A stretch of 64,000 bases of DNA from Pelodera strongyloides (lineage: Eukaryota; Nematoda; Chromadorea; Rhabditida; Rhabditidae): contig JAANDG010000611.1 of the NCBI GenBank assembly GCA_036852015.1, forward strand, positions 22,233 to 86,232. The letters run 5' to 3'. This document shows positions 10,901-23,703 of this stretch, piece by piece. Each line of letters opens with the position of its first letter. Position 1 is the stretch's first letter. The notes beneath the pieces are model-generated. The model made no database searches and was not told the DNA's origin. It saw only the letters and a program-made list of their open reading frames with translations. Position numbers and translations under genes: made by a program.

Positions 10901-13900
10901 GCAGTCACAGTATAATAGTACAGTAGTACAATGGTACAGTAACCTCGCTCCGAATTTTTGGAACTTAGAGATTTTTTGTTGGTTGTAGAAATAGTTTGAC
11001 GTTACAGAGCTCATATGACTAGGGGCTTGAGGAGAACTGCCTTCCCTCCAACTGGAAATTTGCATGATTTCTTGTCTTCAGGTTTCATTGACTCAATTTA
11101 CTGGCTGGCCCATCAACATCGTAAAATTGGACTTCGACATTTCATGATGCTTGCCCTATTCACGTTTTTGACCCTTGCCGGTGCTTTTATTGTTTTCCAT
11201 GTGGAGAGACCGGCGGAGGAAGCGGTATGCTTTAAAGCGAAATAACAACCGGGTTTTGGAAGTTGGACCCATATGATGCATTCCCATATGTTGCATGCAA
11301 GAAAATTGCTGTCCTTTTTATGCTGCTGGAAACGCAAATAGGTGATTGTTTGTCACGATAAAAGCATAGTAGAGCCGTATGACACGCATACCAATTATGT
11401 GAGAAACATCTCATACATGTACCCACAATTTCAGGATGTTGCCATGAAACTAGCTGCGCTGAAGAGCAAACTAGTCGAGCATTCAATGAAGGCAATGGAA
11501 ACACTGCATAAAAACCGAACAGAATTGGACAACGTTGGCGAATATAAGGACTTTTTCCGGGTCAGACTTTTTTCCTTAAATCTAAATACCTACCAGTTTT
11601 TGAAACACATCGATTTCATTAGCATTATTATGCAATTTATGCAAATGAACGTAAATTAGAATACAAATGTGTTAACCTCGAAATAAATTGCATAAATACG
11701 TAAGACTTCAATTGTCCACGATGCATTTCAAAAACCGGCCGGTATTTCGCTTTAATGCTTATACATATGTATCTTAAAATCATAATGTTAGAATGGTAAA
11801 CTCACTTTACTATGTTGTTTGTGCAACCGTACTCTGTTTTCAACAATTGATGTTGACAGGGTCCACCAAACTACCAAAATAAGGAGTAGCGTTTACTTTA
11901 CAAAACAATGCCTCTTACACAACACTTCGTTACTTTCAGGAAGCTTATAAAGACCTCTTGATCGCGGAAGACCGATATAAATTGTCCAATTACCGTAAGC
12001 ACGAAGATCCAGAGCATAACATGTGGTGGGGATACTGGGAAGGTGTTTTCTATACCACCGACATTTTCATGACGGTTTCTTACGGTACGTTCGACTTTTT
12101 TTGGTTGCAAGTAAAATGCTGGTACACAATAAGAATAAACTTCGGGGTGGTTCAACGCAGTGTTCAGCTTATGACTTGTTCCGCAGAGGTTCTGAGCAGT
12201 AGACTGGGAGTTCCAGAAGACAAGTTGCTCGACGTCTTCGCACTAGGGCTTGTCAATGTTTCTCTCCGGGTGGTGATTGCAAAGTTGTCACGGGCAACAT
12301 TCGAACTTGGGTTGTGTGTGCTATAACAAACGCGCTAGCCATTAGGCCATCCGACCCGCATTTATTAACCCTGTTATAACCAACAATATTGCAGGTGTTG
12401 TTCCAACAATTACGGCACGAGGCCGTGTGCTAGCAATGCTTTATGGTTGCTTAGCTATTCCCTTAGCAGTGGTAGTTATGCGAGACCTTGGACAATGGTA
12501 CATGACTGTGGCTACCAAACTTCACGCTAGGATTTTAATCAAATGGAGGTATGATCGGCTTTGTTAGGGAACAATTAAGTGATATTATACGTGGATTGTG
12601 AATCCCATACTGGACACCTACATTTTTTACTCGACACACGCAAAAAAACAAACAAGAGACAAGGGACTCCTTAGGTTTTTAACACCGGTAGAAACGTACT
12701 TTGGAACATTTTCTCAGTTTATAAACGACAGGTAAAAAAGGATTTTATAGATATAGAAAAAAATCAAGTTGGGCAAAGAACAAAGAGAAGCCTAATAGAG
12801 AGAGTAAACTCGCAATAAATATGAAAATCGATGCATAACTTTTGAATTTACGCAAAAACGTTTGCCTGATATTTTCGTGTGCCAATTTAAGTTTATGATA
12901 CAGACTAACAGACATGCAAGATTTAGAAAAGCCCGCGGTATAGATACCTCTGATGATGAGGAAATACGCCTACCTGTTATGGACTGTATACTTATGGTGT
13001 TTGGTAAGTGTTTCTATTTTTGTTTAAAATACTTATTTTTTGTTCAAAGTGAAAGAAAGTTGGATAGGTCTTGTGTGTACATAGAGAGTTTACGAAGTTG
13101 ACCCTTGACCCTGAAGTTTGCGAAGGTTTTCGACTAGTACTTCGGTAAAAAGTGGCTGTTGCAGGCAGCTCTTATGTGTATGTTGCTCAAAGTTTACTAA
13201 ACTATTTACTTTTCACCTAATCAATATTCTTCGACAATAGGAAATCGGTTTGAAAGTTTGTGCACATACACTTTCGGCGGATGCGCCTTACCGTACTCAG
13301 TATTCTATAAACTCCGGTTTTTGAAACGTATCACAGACAAATGCATTCCCATATGATGTATGCAAATGAATATAATGATAATAAAGTATCGCGCAGTTAT
13401 TTGCATCCGCTGTATATGAATACAATGTCCAACCTACGTTTCAAAAACCAGTTGTTATATCGCTTTATTGTATTTCATAATCTCCGGTTTGCTTCAGGTT
13501 TTTGGTTTGCGGGGGCGTACTTTATCTACTGGTACGATTCTCTTTATGGACCAAATAGTCTACTCTACCTGGAAGCTGTATATTGCTCATTCTTAACAGT
13601 GACAACTATTGGCCTGGGTGATATGGTCCCCGTATACGTGCCGGTAAGTGTATTATGCTAATTTTTTAACTAAACTTATCAGCATTTCTATGGATTTAAA
13701 GCACTGTGGTTCTATAAGGTCCGCAGTGTTTCGCTCTTATGTGTAATTCTAGTAGCTGTTGGCGGTGATACACTCTTACGAAAAGATAATTAAACAATTC
13801 AAAATCAAAGCAGCGCGTAACGGTAAATACTATGCGCGCCGCACCTCGATGCAAATTTTTGCCATTTGGCTGTAGAGCACCTGAACCTAACAATGAACGA

Positions 13901-15477
13901 ATGAACAGCATAGGGCATAGAAACCCTATGTCTTCAATTCAACTACTTTGTAGCAACTTCGATTATTTTCAGCGTTCGCCGCTATGGAAGCTGCTACACT
14001 TCTTCGTATGCTTCCCTGTTCGGGTAAGGGAGTTTAGCTAATAAACAACGCATATATTTTTCTCAAACTAGTGTACTAAAAAGGCGGTTCAACCGTTGAT
14101 CAAGAATACACAGAAAACGAAATAACTTCCGAAACCACACAAAAAGTGCCGTTGACCCTACCAAATGTTTTTTTTTTACCGAAACGAAAAAACCATCTGG
14201 TGACTTGTTCGTGAACCATTTGGTGACACTCGATGACGGTTTTCGATAAAACATGGTCACCACATGGTCACTAACAGGTCACCAATTGGCTGGCCCACGA
14301 AAAAACCAGTGAACCGTCACGAAATGGGTTCAACAATTCCTATGTAAACACTATTCTCAGGTTGTCAACCGTACTACTTACGTCGCTATCGAGGGCACTA
14401 TCTTCGGGTGGTTTACGCAAGCGGATAACTTCCTTTATAACCTATATCAGAAACCAAAAGTCGCGCCAGCTCGGGTATGATTTAGCTATGAGTTATTGTC
14501 CTCGTTTTAAAGTGATACGACACGTGGTTTTGAAACGAAGCGTGTTCCGATATGTGCCTTTGCGGCCGTGGGCGGTTACTGGACACTATTATTTTTATTT
14601 ATTTGTTTGTCTTCTTTCAATATACTAATCGAATATCAATTTGGCAAGAAAACTGTTCTATATAGTAATATAAACATTTGTTTCAGGGCACTCCTGCTTG
14701 TATTGAACTCGGAAATACAAAGGAAAAGGTAAATTACTTTTTATTGTTCGAGTAGTGTATTGTAATCGTATTGTTTTTATGACATTGGAAACTCACTCGC
14801 TCTCTTTCTTTGGGAATATCGGAATAATTTACACAATATGAAAACAGCATCAATACACGTCAGCAATTATCCAATCTAAACTTTCCTATGCGCACTTTGT
14901 AAAAGATGTGCGTATACTTAAATCACCAGGTTATTTTTCAGGAAGTATGCGAAGAAACGCAGCCAGCAGTCCGGACCTTCTCTTCTTTCATTCACGTAAG
15001 TAGCCTAATCATTTAAAGACTCAGGCCCACGTATAAAAACTGTTCTCTAATTTTGCTGAGACAAGTCTCCCAGAATACTCAAACGCGGCTGTGAAAACCG
15101 TTTTGCACGATATGCAAAATTGGGGAAGATATTCGCGAAAGAATATCCATATCTAATTACCGTAGTCATTTTGGGTGATTTGGGAGATTTATCACAGAAA
15201 AATTGGGGAAAACTTTTCATACGTGGGCCTGTGCCTTTAAATTTATTGAAATTGTTTGAACGAATCAAGCAAGAAAGAAATCATTCTCCTCCCACGCCGA
15301 TAGAGTGCTTCATTCAAAATTAACTGCACTTTTATATTTTTGAAATACAAATACAAACCCGCAAATTCAAGTTAATTTACTGATTTTCATATGAAATTTC
15401 TAAATTTACAGGATCGCTCCGACGTCTACGGTGGCGATTTCGGCCGTGTGCGCGTCAAGAAGTCGCATTTGGAATAA
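7963..15477 (+). CDS. Two-pore-domain potassium channel (TWK/K2P), tandem copy B
   Basis: Fifteen exons keep one open frame (518 residues plus an unknown N-terminus): 7963-8073, 8393-8465, 8860-8923, 10258-10374, 11008-11224, 11435-11560, 11940-12084, 12395-12548, 12927-13003, 13498-13643, 13973-14023, 14361-14474, 14687-14728, 14942-14995, 15412-15477. Long cytosolic N-terminus, TM1 (HFMMLALFTFLTLAGAFIVF), cap region, pore 1 ending TVSYG, TM2 (MLYGCLAIPLAVVVMRDLG), TM3, pore 2 TVTTIGLGD, then WKLLHFFVCFPV where TM4 is expected, and a conserved end DRSDVYGGDFGRVRVKKSHLE. Both the pore order and the WxxxxYTT helix fit K2P channels. Serine replaces the first glycine of filter 1, as in copy A. 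TM4 is weak. Last-exon differences from copy A fall mostly at third codon positions, so selection on protein is likely. AATAAA at 15511. Confidence 0.88.
8092..8275. mobile_element. TTAA foldback MITE, family 1 variant (GCGGTGTAACAAC type)
   Basis: Starts TTAAAGCGGTGTAACAACTG and ends in the partial complement around CGGTCGCTATAGCGCTTT. It lies in a K2P copy B intron. Related ends occur near 6958, 8716, 11231, 13318-13467, 14507, 39049, 58936 and 60908-60994. Confidence 0.7.
8930..9052 (-). mobile_element. tRNA-derived SINE, family B
   Basis: On the minus strand: GGTGGGTGCCGGTAGCGTCA with an A-box-like start, then B box CGGTTCGAACCCCGCTCGACC, then a tail with TTGCAACCAAAATTCATAA. The same order is found on the plus strand at 36919-37043. 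The tRNA fold is incomplete, so this is a SINE rather than a gene. Confidence 0.7.
9064..9480. mobile_element. TTAA-ended foldback MITE, family 2
   Basis: TTAAAGGGTCAGGCCCATTT at left and the complement at right; same internal CGCAGTT...GCGTGACAACTGCG arms as the 5930 copy. It is in a K2P copy B intron, 147 bp from the next copy. Confidence 0.92.
9628..10045. mobile_element. TTAA-ended foldback MITE, family 2
   Basis: Second of two neighbouring copies in the same K2P copy B intron; ends and inner arms as in the others. It is nearly palindromic across its full length. Confidence 0.92.
11586..11755. mobile_element. TTAA foldback MITE, family 1, left end decayed
   Basis: Right end CCGGCCGGTATTTCGCTTTAA and left AGTTTTTGAAACACATCG form inverted ends; the centre has ATTATGCAATTTATGCAAAT. 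In a K2P copy B intron. Confidence 0.8.
12135..12352 (-). mobile_element. tRNA-derived SINE-like element, family A
   Basis: Minus strand: A box within GATGGCCTAATGGCTAGCGC, B box AAGTTCGAATG, then GTGACAACT and a body sharing CGAAGACGT and CTTGTCTTCTGGAACT with 1222-1440. It is in the intron after the pore-1 exon of K2P copy B. Confidence 0.65.
15013..15240. mobile_element. TTAA foldback MITE, family 4
   Basis: Left TTTAAAGACTCAGGCCCACG, right CGTGGGCCTGTGCCTTTAA. Inner arms around TTTTCTCTAATTTTGC and its relaxed complement. In the last intron of K2P copy B. Confidence 0.75.
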
Positions 15478-17848
15478 ACTCATTTGGAATGTTAGAATAA
15501 CTTTATTTTTAATAAAGAGTAAAACAGTGGAATATTTGTGGTGACATTGCCATTTTAGAGCAGCCTGGTCATGCGGCGTACACAGTCACTGGTATAAAAT
15601 ATAATCAGAAAAGTTTCCACTCGATAAATATAATTGCACAGCTGGAGGTGGCCCACATGTTTATCACATGCTAGGCAAAAGTTCGTCGCGCACCGTAGGG
15701 CCCTTACAAAGTGAAACCCCGCGTCATCGCAGCGCACAGAAAGAGGATCGCCACAGGGGAGCGAGCGCCAGACGTTATTTTTTGTGCGCGGCGGTGACGT
15801 GAATCTTCATTCGTGTACCGGCGCACCGCCACACTTTGGAACTAATCTACCTGCGCGTGCAGCTCATCAATAAGGGCGTCAGTTGTTCTGTCGTCCCGTT
15901 TTACCACATTACACCCAATGCTATATATCTATCGGCCTAAGGGAGCTCTTCCAATTTTATTGAATTTAATAAGTGCTAAATTCTTGTTTTCATTGTTCTC
16001 GCATATGAACATCCCATTGGCTTCACGAATATTTGATTTTCAGTTATTAAAAGAGTATGATTGAAAGATTCAGACGTGAGTAATTGTAATTATCTAATGT
16101 TAATATAATTACCTTGCACCATGCACAGTGTGGGTACAATTGCTCCAAAATCCTCTGAAAGATCAATAATTGCCCTAGAACATGTGGTTGCCTTTCTGTT
16201 ACGTCTTAGACTCGCTGAGCGTGTGGTACCCAGCCGTTCACCCTTTGTGTGCCCCGCGGGGGTACCCTGTGTGGGGAGGGAACCAGGGTAGGGGTTAGAG
16301 AGTGGGGTGCGTAGCTGTTGTACCCTAGCGCTAGCTGAAAAGACACCAATCGAACAAACAGCGCCCATCTCCGCGCTCATTAACTATCGCGCGTAGCGCT
16401 ATAGCAATGACCCTCACCCTACCCCAGCACGCGGGTATCGATTCCAAGGTTACCGAGTATTTAGCAAACGTAACTTTACCAGTTTTGTTCTAGAACAATG
16501 TTTTATGCTAATTTGTTATGTGAAATACGGTTTTGGTGCCAGCAGATTTATGGTATTATTATTTGTTGCATATTGTTCAAACCAAGATTCAAACCATGGC
16601 CCTTTTTTGTACATTTAAATGTTACTATTGTTCAAAATTTTATCTAAGCTCATTTTCCAATTGCCCTAAATTAATTCAGCTATTCCTTACTTATACTTTC
16701 TACTTTCTATTTGTCACTAGAATACGTAGAAATTTATCATATTCATTTTTATTCAAGAAAAAAAATCAATTACTTTAATAAAAGAAAATAGTTTTACTAA
16801 AATTATGCTCATGATATAATATCGTTCTTTCCAAAATTCACATGTTTAATTTCCCAGAAAACAAAAGATGAAATCAAGGAAAAGGAAAGAAAAAATGTTT
16901 TCTTTCATGGTCCAGGCGCCTAAATATTTATATATCAATATAAAGAAAGCATTTTTGAGGAAATTTTCTAGCCTGTTTCTAACGATTGACATACTAAATT
17001 AACACATATTTGTCTGACAATGAAAACCAAAGTGACACATACAGTATATGTATGTCCACAATATAATATAGTATTAGTATAGGACCCTTGTTTGTATATT
17101 ATGAAGCGCAATATCTTTGGGCAACCTTTTGAATGTGTTATGGTCAATAAACTATATATAAAGATGTAACATTTTTCCACTATGTATTAACTATTCCATA
17201 TACAATATACTTGATGTGTTTGTTTTAGACGTACTTCCTTGTTTTAATAGATTCAATATGTGCATTTCAAGTGAAATTAGGAATTCAGTGTGGAATCGAT
17301 ATGAAAACTGAAATGTAAAATTTTGGAAAATAATTATGTAATGTTTTCAATTTTCTTGGTTTTCTCAGGATCTGTCTATTATGGTCACGGTTGTGGTTAT
17401 TCGAATTTTATATCTTCTGTAATTATAAATTTTAACGTTTAAATCGTTCCGTGCCGCTTTGCAATGCATTAGTAGTGTTATAAAGTTATAATGCGATGAG
17501 CACCTAATTATTACTAAAGTCACATAATTGACATAATTATTAATTGCTGGTTCTACTTATCTCTGGTTAGTAATTACCTCAATTTCTAAACTACTTCTAG
17601 CAAAGAAAATTAGTTTTCGTAAAGTTTTCCATCGGAAATGAGTGTCAAAACAAGCGTAGTTCCCGAAAATGTTACTCATTTCTTGTGTGGAAACTTGTTT
17701 TCAAACAAAGAAATTACTTTTTGAAAAGTGGCAAAATTTTCTATAGTTGTTCTAGTTCTATGTTCTACTTCAACAAAGTGAATTATTCTATATGTTGTGG
17801 TACATTTCCCTTGTTTCAGTGCTTGTACATAAAACTGCTCAAAAACCA

Positions 17849-18038
17849 TTTAAAGCGAAATACCGGTAGGTTTTTGAAACGCATCGTGGACAACTGATTT
17901 CCTACATTTTTATGCTACGTTTTTCGAATTTAGCTCGATTTTTTATTCTAATTTAGGTTCATTTGCATACAGCATACGCTGCATAAGAATGCTGGTCTAC
18001 TCGATGTGTTTCAAAAACCGGCCAGTATTTCGCGTTAA
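17849..18038. mobile_element. TTAA foldback MITE, family 1
   Basis: TTTAAAGCGAAATACCGGTA at left, complement at right (GGCCAGTATTTCGCGTTAA). The centre is GAATTTAGCTCGATTTTTTA followed by a TTTGCATA motif. Typical member of the most abundant repeat in the window. Confidence 0.92.
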
Positions 18039-18249
18039 TGGGTTAATTTAATGTGAAATTGTTCTTATTTGTTCGTGTTATGGTGTAGCGCTGCAGCTAA
18101 CAGAGAAATTTTTTTGGTTATATACGTTTCTGCATATAATTAAAAAGTCTCTGTTCTCATGAAGGTTACTATTGTTTCCTCGAAAGTCAAGCTCGTATTT
18201 CGTATTATGTGATTTATATGGAGTGTAGAACCAAGACAATGCGACCAAA

Positions 18250-18330
18250 TTATGCATGCCCACCCCAGGCTGTAGTGCAACAAAGGTCGCGAGTTCGATT
18301 CCTGTCCCAGGCCTTCATTACACCATCAAA
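18250..18330 (+). mobile_element. tRNA-related SINE-like fragment, family C
   Basis: ACAAAGGTCGCGAGTTCGAT followed by TCCTGTCCCAGG; the same stretch with few changes is at 1774-1800. Only the B-box half is clear. Confidence 0.35.
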
Positions 18331-19199
18331 CTTATAAAGATTGATAGCTGGGTAACTGTGGCGTGGCACAGGCATACCGAGACGGTTAGCAGCCGGGAGG
18401 CTTAGAGGCCCTTGAAAATTTTCCGCAGATTCGTTTATTGGTGCTCACTGGTGAGTAACGTTTGTATTTATGTGCCCAGTAATAATCCATGTATAGTCCC
18501 AACTCTAACCCAATATCTTGCTGACACCCCCGGCGCTCTAGTATTCAAATTATAGTAATTCCGGGTCACGGACCTTTCTTTATAGTGGTTGTGTCAAGGC
18601 TCTCTTCCAGTTAGCCATTCACTGGTTGTTCTCTAATCGCTCCATCTTCTCTGGGGTCTCGCAAGTTACCATACTATCTAGCACTTCCTCTGCTAATCCC
18701 CACCGCCGTAAACCCCTCTTGAATACCAGCTGTGTTTGTACCCGTCAGGGTACCCGCCGGGGTACCAGTTAGGCTAGGTCCATATAGGTCCCACGGGGAA
18801 TGATTTGAATCTGACCACGCCCCTTTGTGTCCCACACACATGACACCAATTTGGAGTTATATTGCTTTCCTTTCGATATGTAATTAGGCCGTTGTCTTGC
18901 TTAATTGCCACTAATTATACAATCTTGAAAGATGAGACCCTGACAGACACCCTTTTCTTGTTGTTGCTTTTTCTTATTATTTGCAAATGAACAATGTGTT
19001 TCTTACATTTCTCTTTAATTATTTTCAACAAGATTAGTGATATGTTTTACGATACTAGTCTCCAAAGATGTCTTTATTTATATTGCATAAAGTCGCAAAA
19101 ACTTTAACCTGTACCTAAATGTAATCTCAACCTTCACTCTATGTTGAGCCTTGCCCTCATCATAAACTAAGATACCAGCTAAATATCTGATTCTTGACC

Positions 19200-19383
19200 T
19201 TTTAAAGCGAAATACAGGCTGGTTTTTCAAACGCGTCGGGTACACCAACTTTCTTATGCAGCTAATGCAAATGAACATAAATTAGAATAAAAATCGAGCT
19301 AAATTCGAGAAAATCAGCATAAATACGAAATAATTCAGTTGCCCACGATGCGTTGCAAAAACCGGCCGGCATTTCGCTTTAAA
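19200..19383. mobile_element. TTAA foldback MITE, family 1
   Basis: Ends TTTTAAAGCGAAATACAGGC and GGCCGGCATTTCGCTTTAAA; interior ATGCAAATGAACATAAATTA. Opposite internal orientation to the 17849 copy. Confidence 0.92.
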
Positions 19384-19832
19384 TATTTTTCTTGTAGTTC
19401 GGTTACTTATGTTTGACCTCAACGTAAATGTCGACTTAAATAACAACTTCTTATATGCCCTGTCAGTTCCGGAAAACGTAAATCACTTATCTGTCGTCTG
19501 AGACTCAAATTAGAGCGCTAAGCCGTTTTTCACGCTCCCTCATGAATATTCAAATTGCCGCCGCTGCTTGAGTAGCTGTTTATAAGAGTGAAGTGTTGCA
19601 TTTTAAATCGGAACATTTTGTGAGAGTATGTCAAGTATGTTAAAACATGGAATAGTAAAATGAGTTTGAGAAGATGTTAGAGGTTGCAGGGCTATTTATG
19701 AAAAACCGTGTGTTTCTGGCCACACATTATACTAACTGTGTCACTTATCTCCTTTTTTATTGATTTTTGTGGATCTTGGTGATTATTGAAAACAGGTAAG
19801 CAACTAGCTTTCATGCTTAGTAATGGGGTTTG

Positions 19833-20110
19833 TAAGGGCGCGTTCGGGATTGATTTTCCGAAAGGAAACTCGGCCAAATCCTCGTTCGGGATGGACATTT
19901 TGGAAACGTTCCAATGCATGGAGAAAACAAAAAATACAGTATGAATTAGCACGGAAAATTTGAAAAATATGCGCGGGAAACGTTTTTCGCAAGCTAATTC
20001 ATACTGTATTTTTTGTTTTCTGCAAGCATTGGAACGTTTCCAAAATGTCCATCCCGAACGATGAATTTGCATGGTTTCCTTTCGGAAAATCAATCCGGAA
20101 CGCGCCCTAA
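19833..20110. mobile_element. Foldback element with TAAGGGCGCGTTCGG termini, family 7
   Basis: Left TAAGGGCGCGTTCGGGATTG, right end the complement AACGCGCCCTTA-like. Inner arms include ACAGTATGAATTAGC and its complement, and CCAATGCATGGAGAAAAC with a diverged partner. A second member is at 61929-62100. No coding capacity; open frames over it are palindrome shadows. Confidence 0.88.
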
Positions 20111-21575
20111 GTATGCTGAAAAAGTACTGTATTTTGGAACTGCACGATAACATTGTTTATAATTTCTCCTATCAAATATTAGTTTCAAAATACAGTAGAT
20201 TTGACAGAAAAGCGCACGTTTTAGTGTACTTTCCCATAATAATAATGCCCCATAATGCGTGACGGATGCTTCTTACTGAGAAGCCAATTAGCATGCGAAT
20301 ATTATGCTAATTTCCATAATGCCGAAGTTCGTGGAACTTGAATGTTTTGTAGTGGAACGCCCTCCTGTTTAGTGATTCATATTATTCTGTTTCTTTTTCT
20401 TTTCTTTTGCATAAAGTCAACCTTGAAGCTCTTAGCCGTCACGCATCATTTAGCTTTGTCGCTATTGTAAAGCTAACTTGTTGCTCATCGGATCTGGAAC
20501 GGTTTTACTCTCGTACTTCGTACTAGGTCAAACTTTGCAAAAGCTTCTTTCTCCCTTCCTCTCCCTCTCTCACTCTCTCTCTCTCTCTTACAAAGAAAGT
20601 AAAAAGCTAAAGAAATTCTAATAAGAATGCAAATGATGTAAATGTGATTTATGCATTTTTCTTTGCTAACTAGAACAATAGTATTTGAAGGCAATCTGGC
20701 TAGCTGACTTCACGTGCTACTGTATTCCAGCGTTAAATGGATTTTAAACGTCGAAGCATCTCTTTAATTATTTCTGTTGTCATTAGTTGCATAAATTTCT
20801 GAATTTCTTCTAGCAAAGTAAAATCCGCTCATGTAACTTATTGTTAGATTACAACTGCTTAGGCTCAGACTTAGGGTATCTCCCGGTTTCCAGAGTTCGT
20901 GTTTTTAATATTAATTAGAACTTTGTCAATGAACTTCAACTAGAAGTTTTCAAGTGTCAATAAACTGTTATTAAGACCAACAATATGTTAGAGAAAGCTA
21001 AAAAAAATCGAGCGGAAAGGCGAAAGGATAGATTTCCTGTTTTTGTTTATGTTCAATGCATTTTCCCACCGTAAAATCTTTCCAATAGTTTTCATTCCTT
21101 TTTGTTTACAGGAATTTGCCCAATTTTCATTAAAATAGGGAAATATTAACTTTTATTTTTGACCACTGTTTTTATGAAAGACTGAATTTATACCAATAAA
21201 CATTATATTGTAAGCTGAAAGTAGTAATGATCAAACAAGTTGTCCTATTTTTGTGAAAATATTGCAGCATTAATTAGGTATGTAAAAGGACGTGGGTCAT
21301 AGAAAAGTCAACCAAAATTTGAGGAACCTGCTTCCTTGCTCCTTTATGGGGTTGAGATTGAGTAATGACCATAGTTCTAGTTTTTCATTGTACACACACT
21401 ACACAGTCCTGATCTCATCCCGCTGAATAAATCACCAGAACCGATAAAATCAAACTGTTGGACTGAAATCAAGGCTAAATCACGTTTGAGAACTTTTTTT
21501 CCTTTGCTGTGTTAAATTATCTGCACTTGGCTTTACTACTATGTCACTATGTGTTGAATGAGACAACACTAAAGC

Positions 21576-21660
21576 AATTATTTATTTATTAAATAACACC
21601 GATGTGCGCATCAAATAATATGATGATGAGAAAGCAATGTGTCATATAACTCAATTAAGA
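21576..21660. repeat. Repeat with TTATTTATTAAATAACACC end
   Basis: Shares TTTATTAAATAACACC, GTGCGCATCA or GTGTGCATCA, ATGATGA, GAAAG and ATATAACTC with 30452-30545. An ATTT-repeat edge is typical of the 3' end of a retroelement on the minus strand, but no reverse transcriptase is seen. Confidence 0.5.
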
Positions 21661-22002
21661 TCTACATGCAACTAATTAAGATATTTATTAGTTTGACTAC
21701 TGTAAAAGAAACTATGTGTTCGCCATAAACATAGTATTGAACTACCACCGTGTAAAAAATGATAAAGGTTCTATACGTCAAATTACAAGAATGTGTATAG
21801 TATATTTATTCTGTATAAATGTAAAGCATGCAAATATCGGTGAGCGCCTGTAACACGCGTACATTATGATTAATAAGCACTTCTTATTCATTCTCAGAGC
21901 TGCGCAAGATGGTTAGCGTTATTTGCATACAATTATAGGTAATATGTTCAATTGCGTGTTCTACAATGAGATAACTCTAACAATAAAGATCCTACAAACA
22001 TA

Positions 22003-22180
22003 TTTAAAGCGAAATACCGGCTGGTTTCTGAAACGCATCATGGACAACTGAATTATTACGTATTATGCTAATTTACTCGAATTTAGCTCGATTTTTTATT
22101 CTAATGTATGTTCATAGGCTGCATAATAAATAATGCTGGTGTACTCGATGTGTTTCAAAAACCGACCTGTATTTCGCTTC
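22003..22180. mobile_element. TTAA foldback MITE, family 1
   Basis: TTTAAAGCGAAATACCGGCT at left, ACCTGTATTTCGCTT at right; the right terminal TTAA is lost. Confidence 0.9.
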
Positions 22181-23703
22181 ACAAAACACGATGAACCCTC
22201 ATCAAGTCATGTAACTAGCTGTTCCTCTTGTATTGTATTTCTCTTATTTTCACTAGTTTTACTTTTCGTTATATTTAGTTGATAGCTTCCAAATTCATAT
22301 AATTTTTCTTTTTCTTGCTCTAGGGATTAATGTCGAGTTGGATTTCTGTTCTCATTGCGTGTATGTGACAGATGTCCTATGTATGCTATCCAATTCAGTG
22401 AAATTGGTAATATCGCCCAGTTTTTCCCAGTTTTTCGTGGCCTGCCGATGGGAGGAAATTTCATTTTGATGGTCCTTGTGGCCCCAATTATGAAGATTTA
22501 TGGGAAAGCTTAGGATTTGATGATTAGGTAATTAGGTGTATATTGGGATAATTAAATTATTGAGATATGGTAATTGTGTAATCATTATTTATGGGGGTAG
22601 GTGTACATTGCATTTTAATTTGTTAAAAGAGTTTACCCTGACCCTGATAGTATAAACTCTACGCGCTTGTTTATTACTTATACCTGTGGGTTTTCTAGGA
22701 TCACTTAGGTGTTTTCATGTAACTTTATGCGATATGATGTGCTATGTTTTCCTTTTTCCTCCAGCTCGGCTTGACAATAATAATATCTTATCTTATCATT
22801 CACTTAGTTTTTGTTAGTTTACTTTGCTGTTCGTGCTTTGCTTATTATGAACTCTGTCAACAGTAGTAGTAGTCTTCTTGTAGCTTCCGTATACATATGC
22901 TAATATGCAGCCCGACCAGAAAACACTGTGGAAAGCTGCTTTTCATGTTAAACTGATCTTGCCACAGCGTTTTCATAACTTTCAAAATTTACACTGCTCA
23001 TCACACTTTCATTTCCCAAGTTCGGTTTTCGATATGGGGCTTATTGAATGTAACTATGTACTTACGCCAGCTTTAATTATTGCAATTATTCTTGTTATTT
23101 AGTAAAGTAGTAATTTAATTCGTGATTTTTTCAGGTATCAAAGTAGCGCGACGGACGGCTCTCTACGTCTAAACTAGCGCTAGGGGAATTGGGTAAGTCT
23201 TTAAGTTTCTGAGTTTCCAAGTTTCGATTTTTTGTAATTTCTGCGTTTTCGTTTTCGGTTTCGTCTTCTTTTCAATTTCTGTTTTTAAAAGCGGTATAAC
23301 ATGCCGAAACATGGTTGCACAAAAGGGCCCGAACTTTTGCATATAATACATGAAAATGCAGAGGCCCCGCTTCAAAACCACGTGACATACCTCTTTAAGG
23401 ATATCCGGCCTCCTATACTTCCTAGTTTATATCAATTTCGCATCAAGAAATCCTCTTTTTCTGTTTCTCCTTCGGGTTCAACTTGCCCTAAATTAAGGAC
23501 GGAACGTCGCATTGAATGTTATCTCAAATTTGCATCGGCCTTCCCTTTTTGGTCTTACGACCCACATTTTGGCCCCCCTGATTGTGTAGATATTTGCATA
23601 TTGGGTTGTACTGCGGGCGGACTAGCCCGCCTTCCCGCCCGGGTCTTGGGTAATTGTAAAGGAGGACTGCTCTCGTTCTTACCGCAATCATAGAGAATAG
23701 GTA

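Noticed and set aside
14361..15477. Alternative +1 frame through the last K2P copy B exons (ALLLVLNSEIQ...)
   Set aside because: It is open, but the last exon shows third-position differences from copy A only in the DRSDVYGG frame.
16090..16380. 96-residue minus-strand frame in GC-rich DNA
   Set aside because: No splice context or recognisable domain; base composition explains the open frame.
19692..20153. 153-residue minus-strand frame
   Set aside because: Covers the palindromic family 7 foldback, and the same peptide appears on the other strand.
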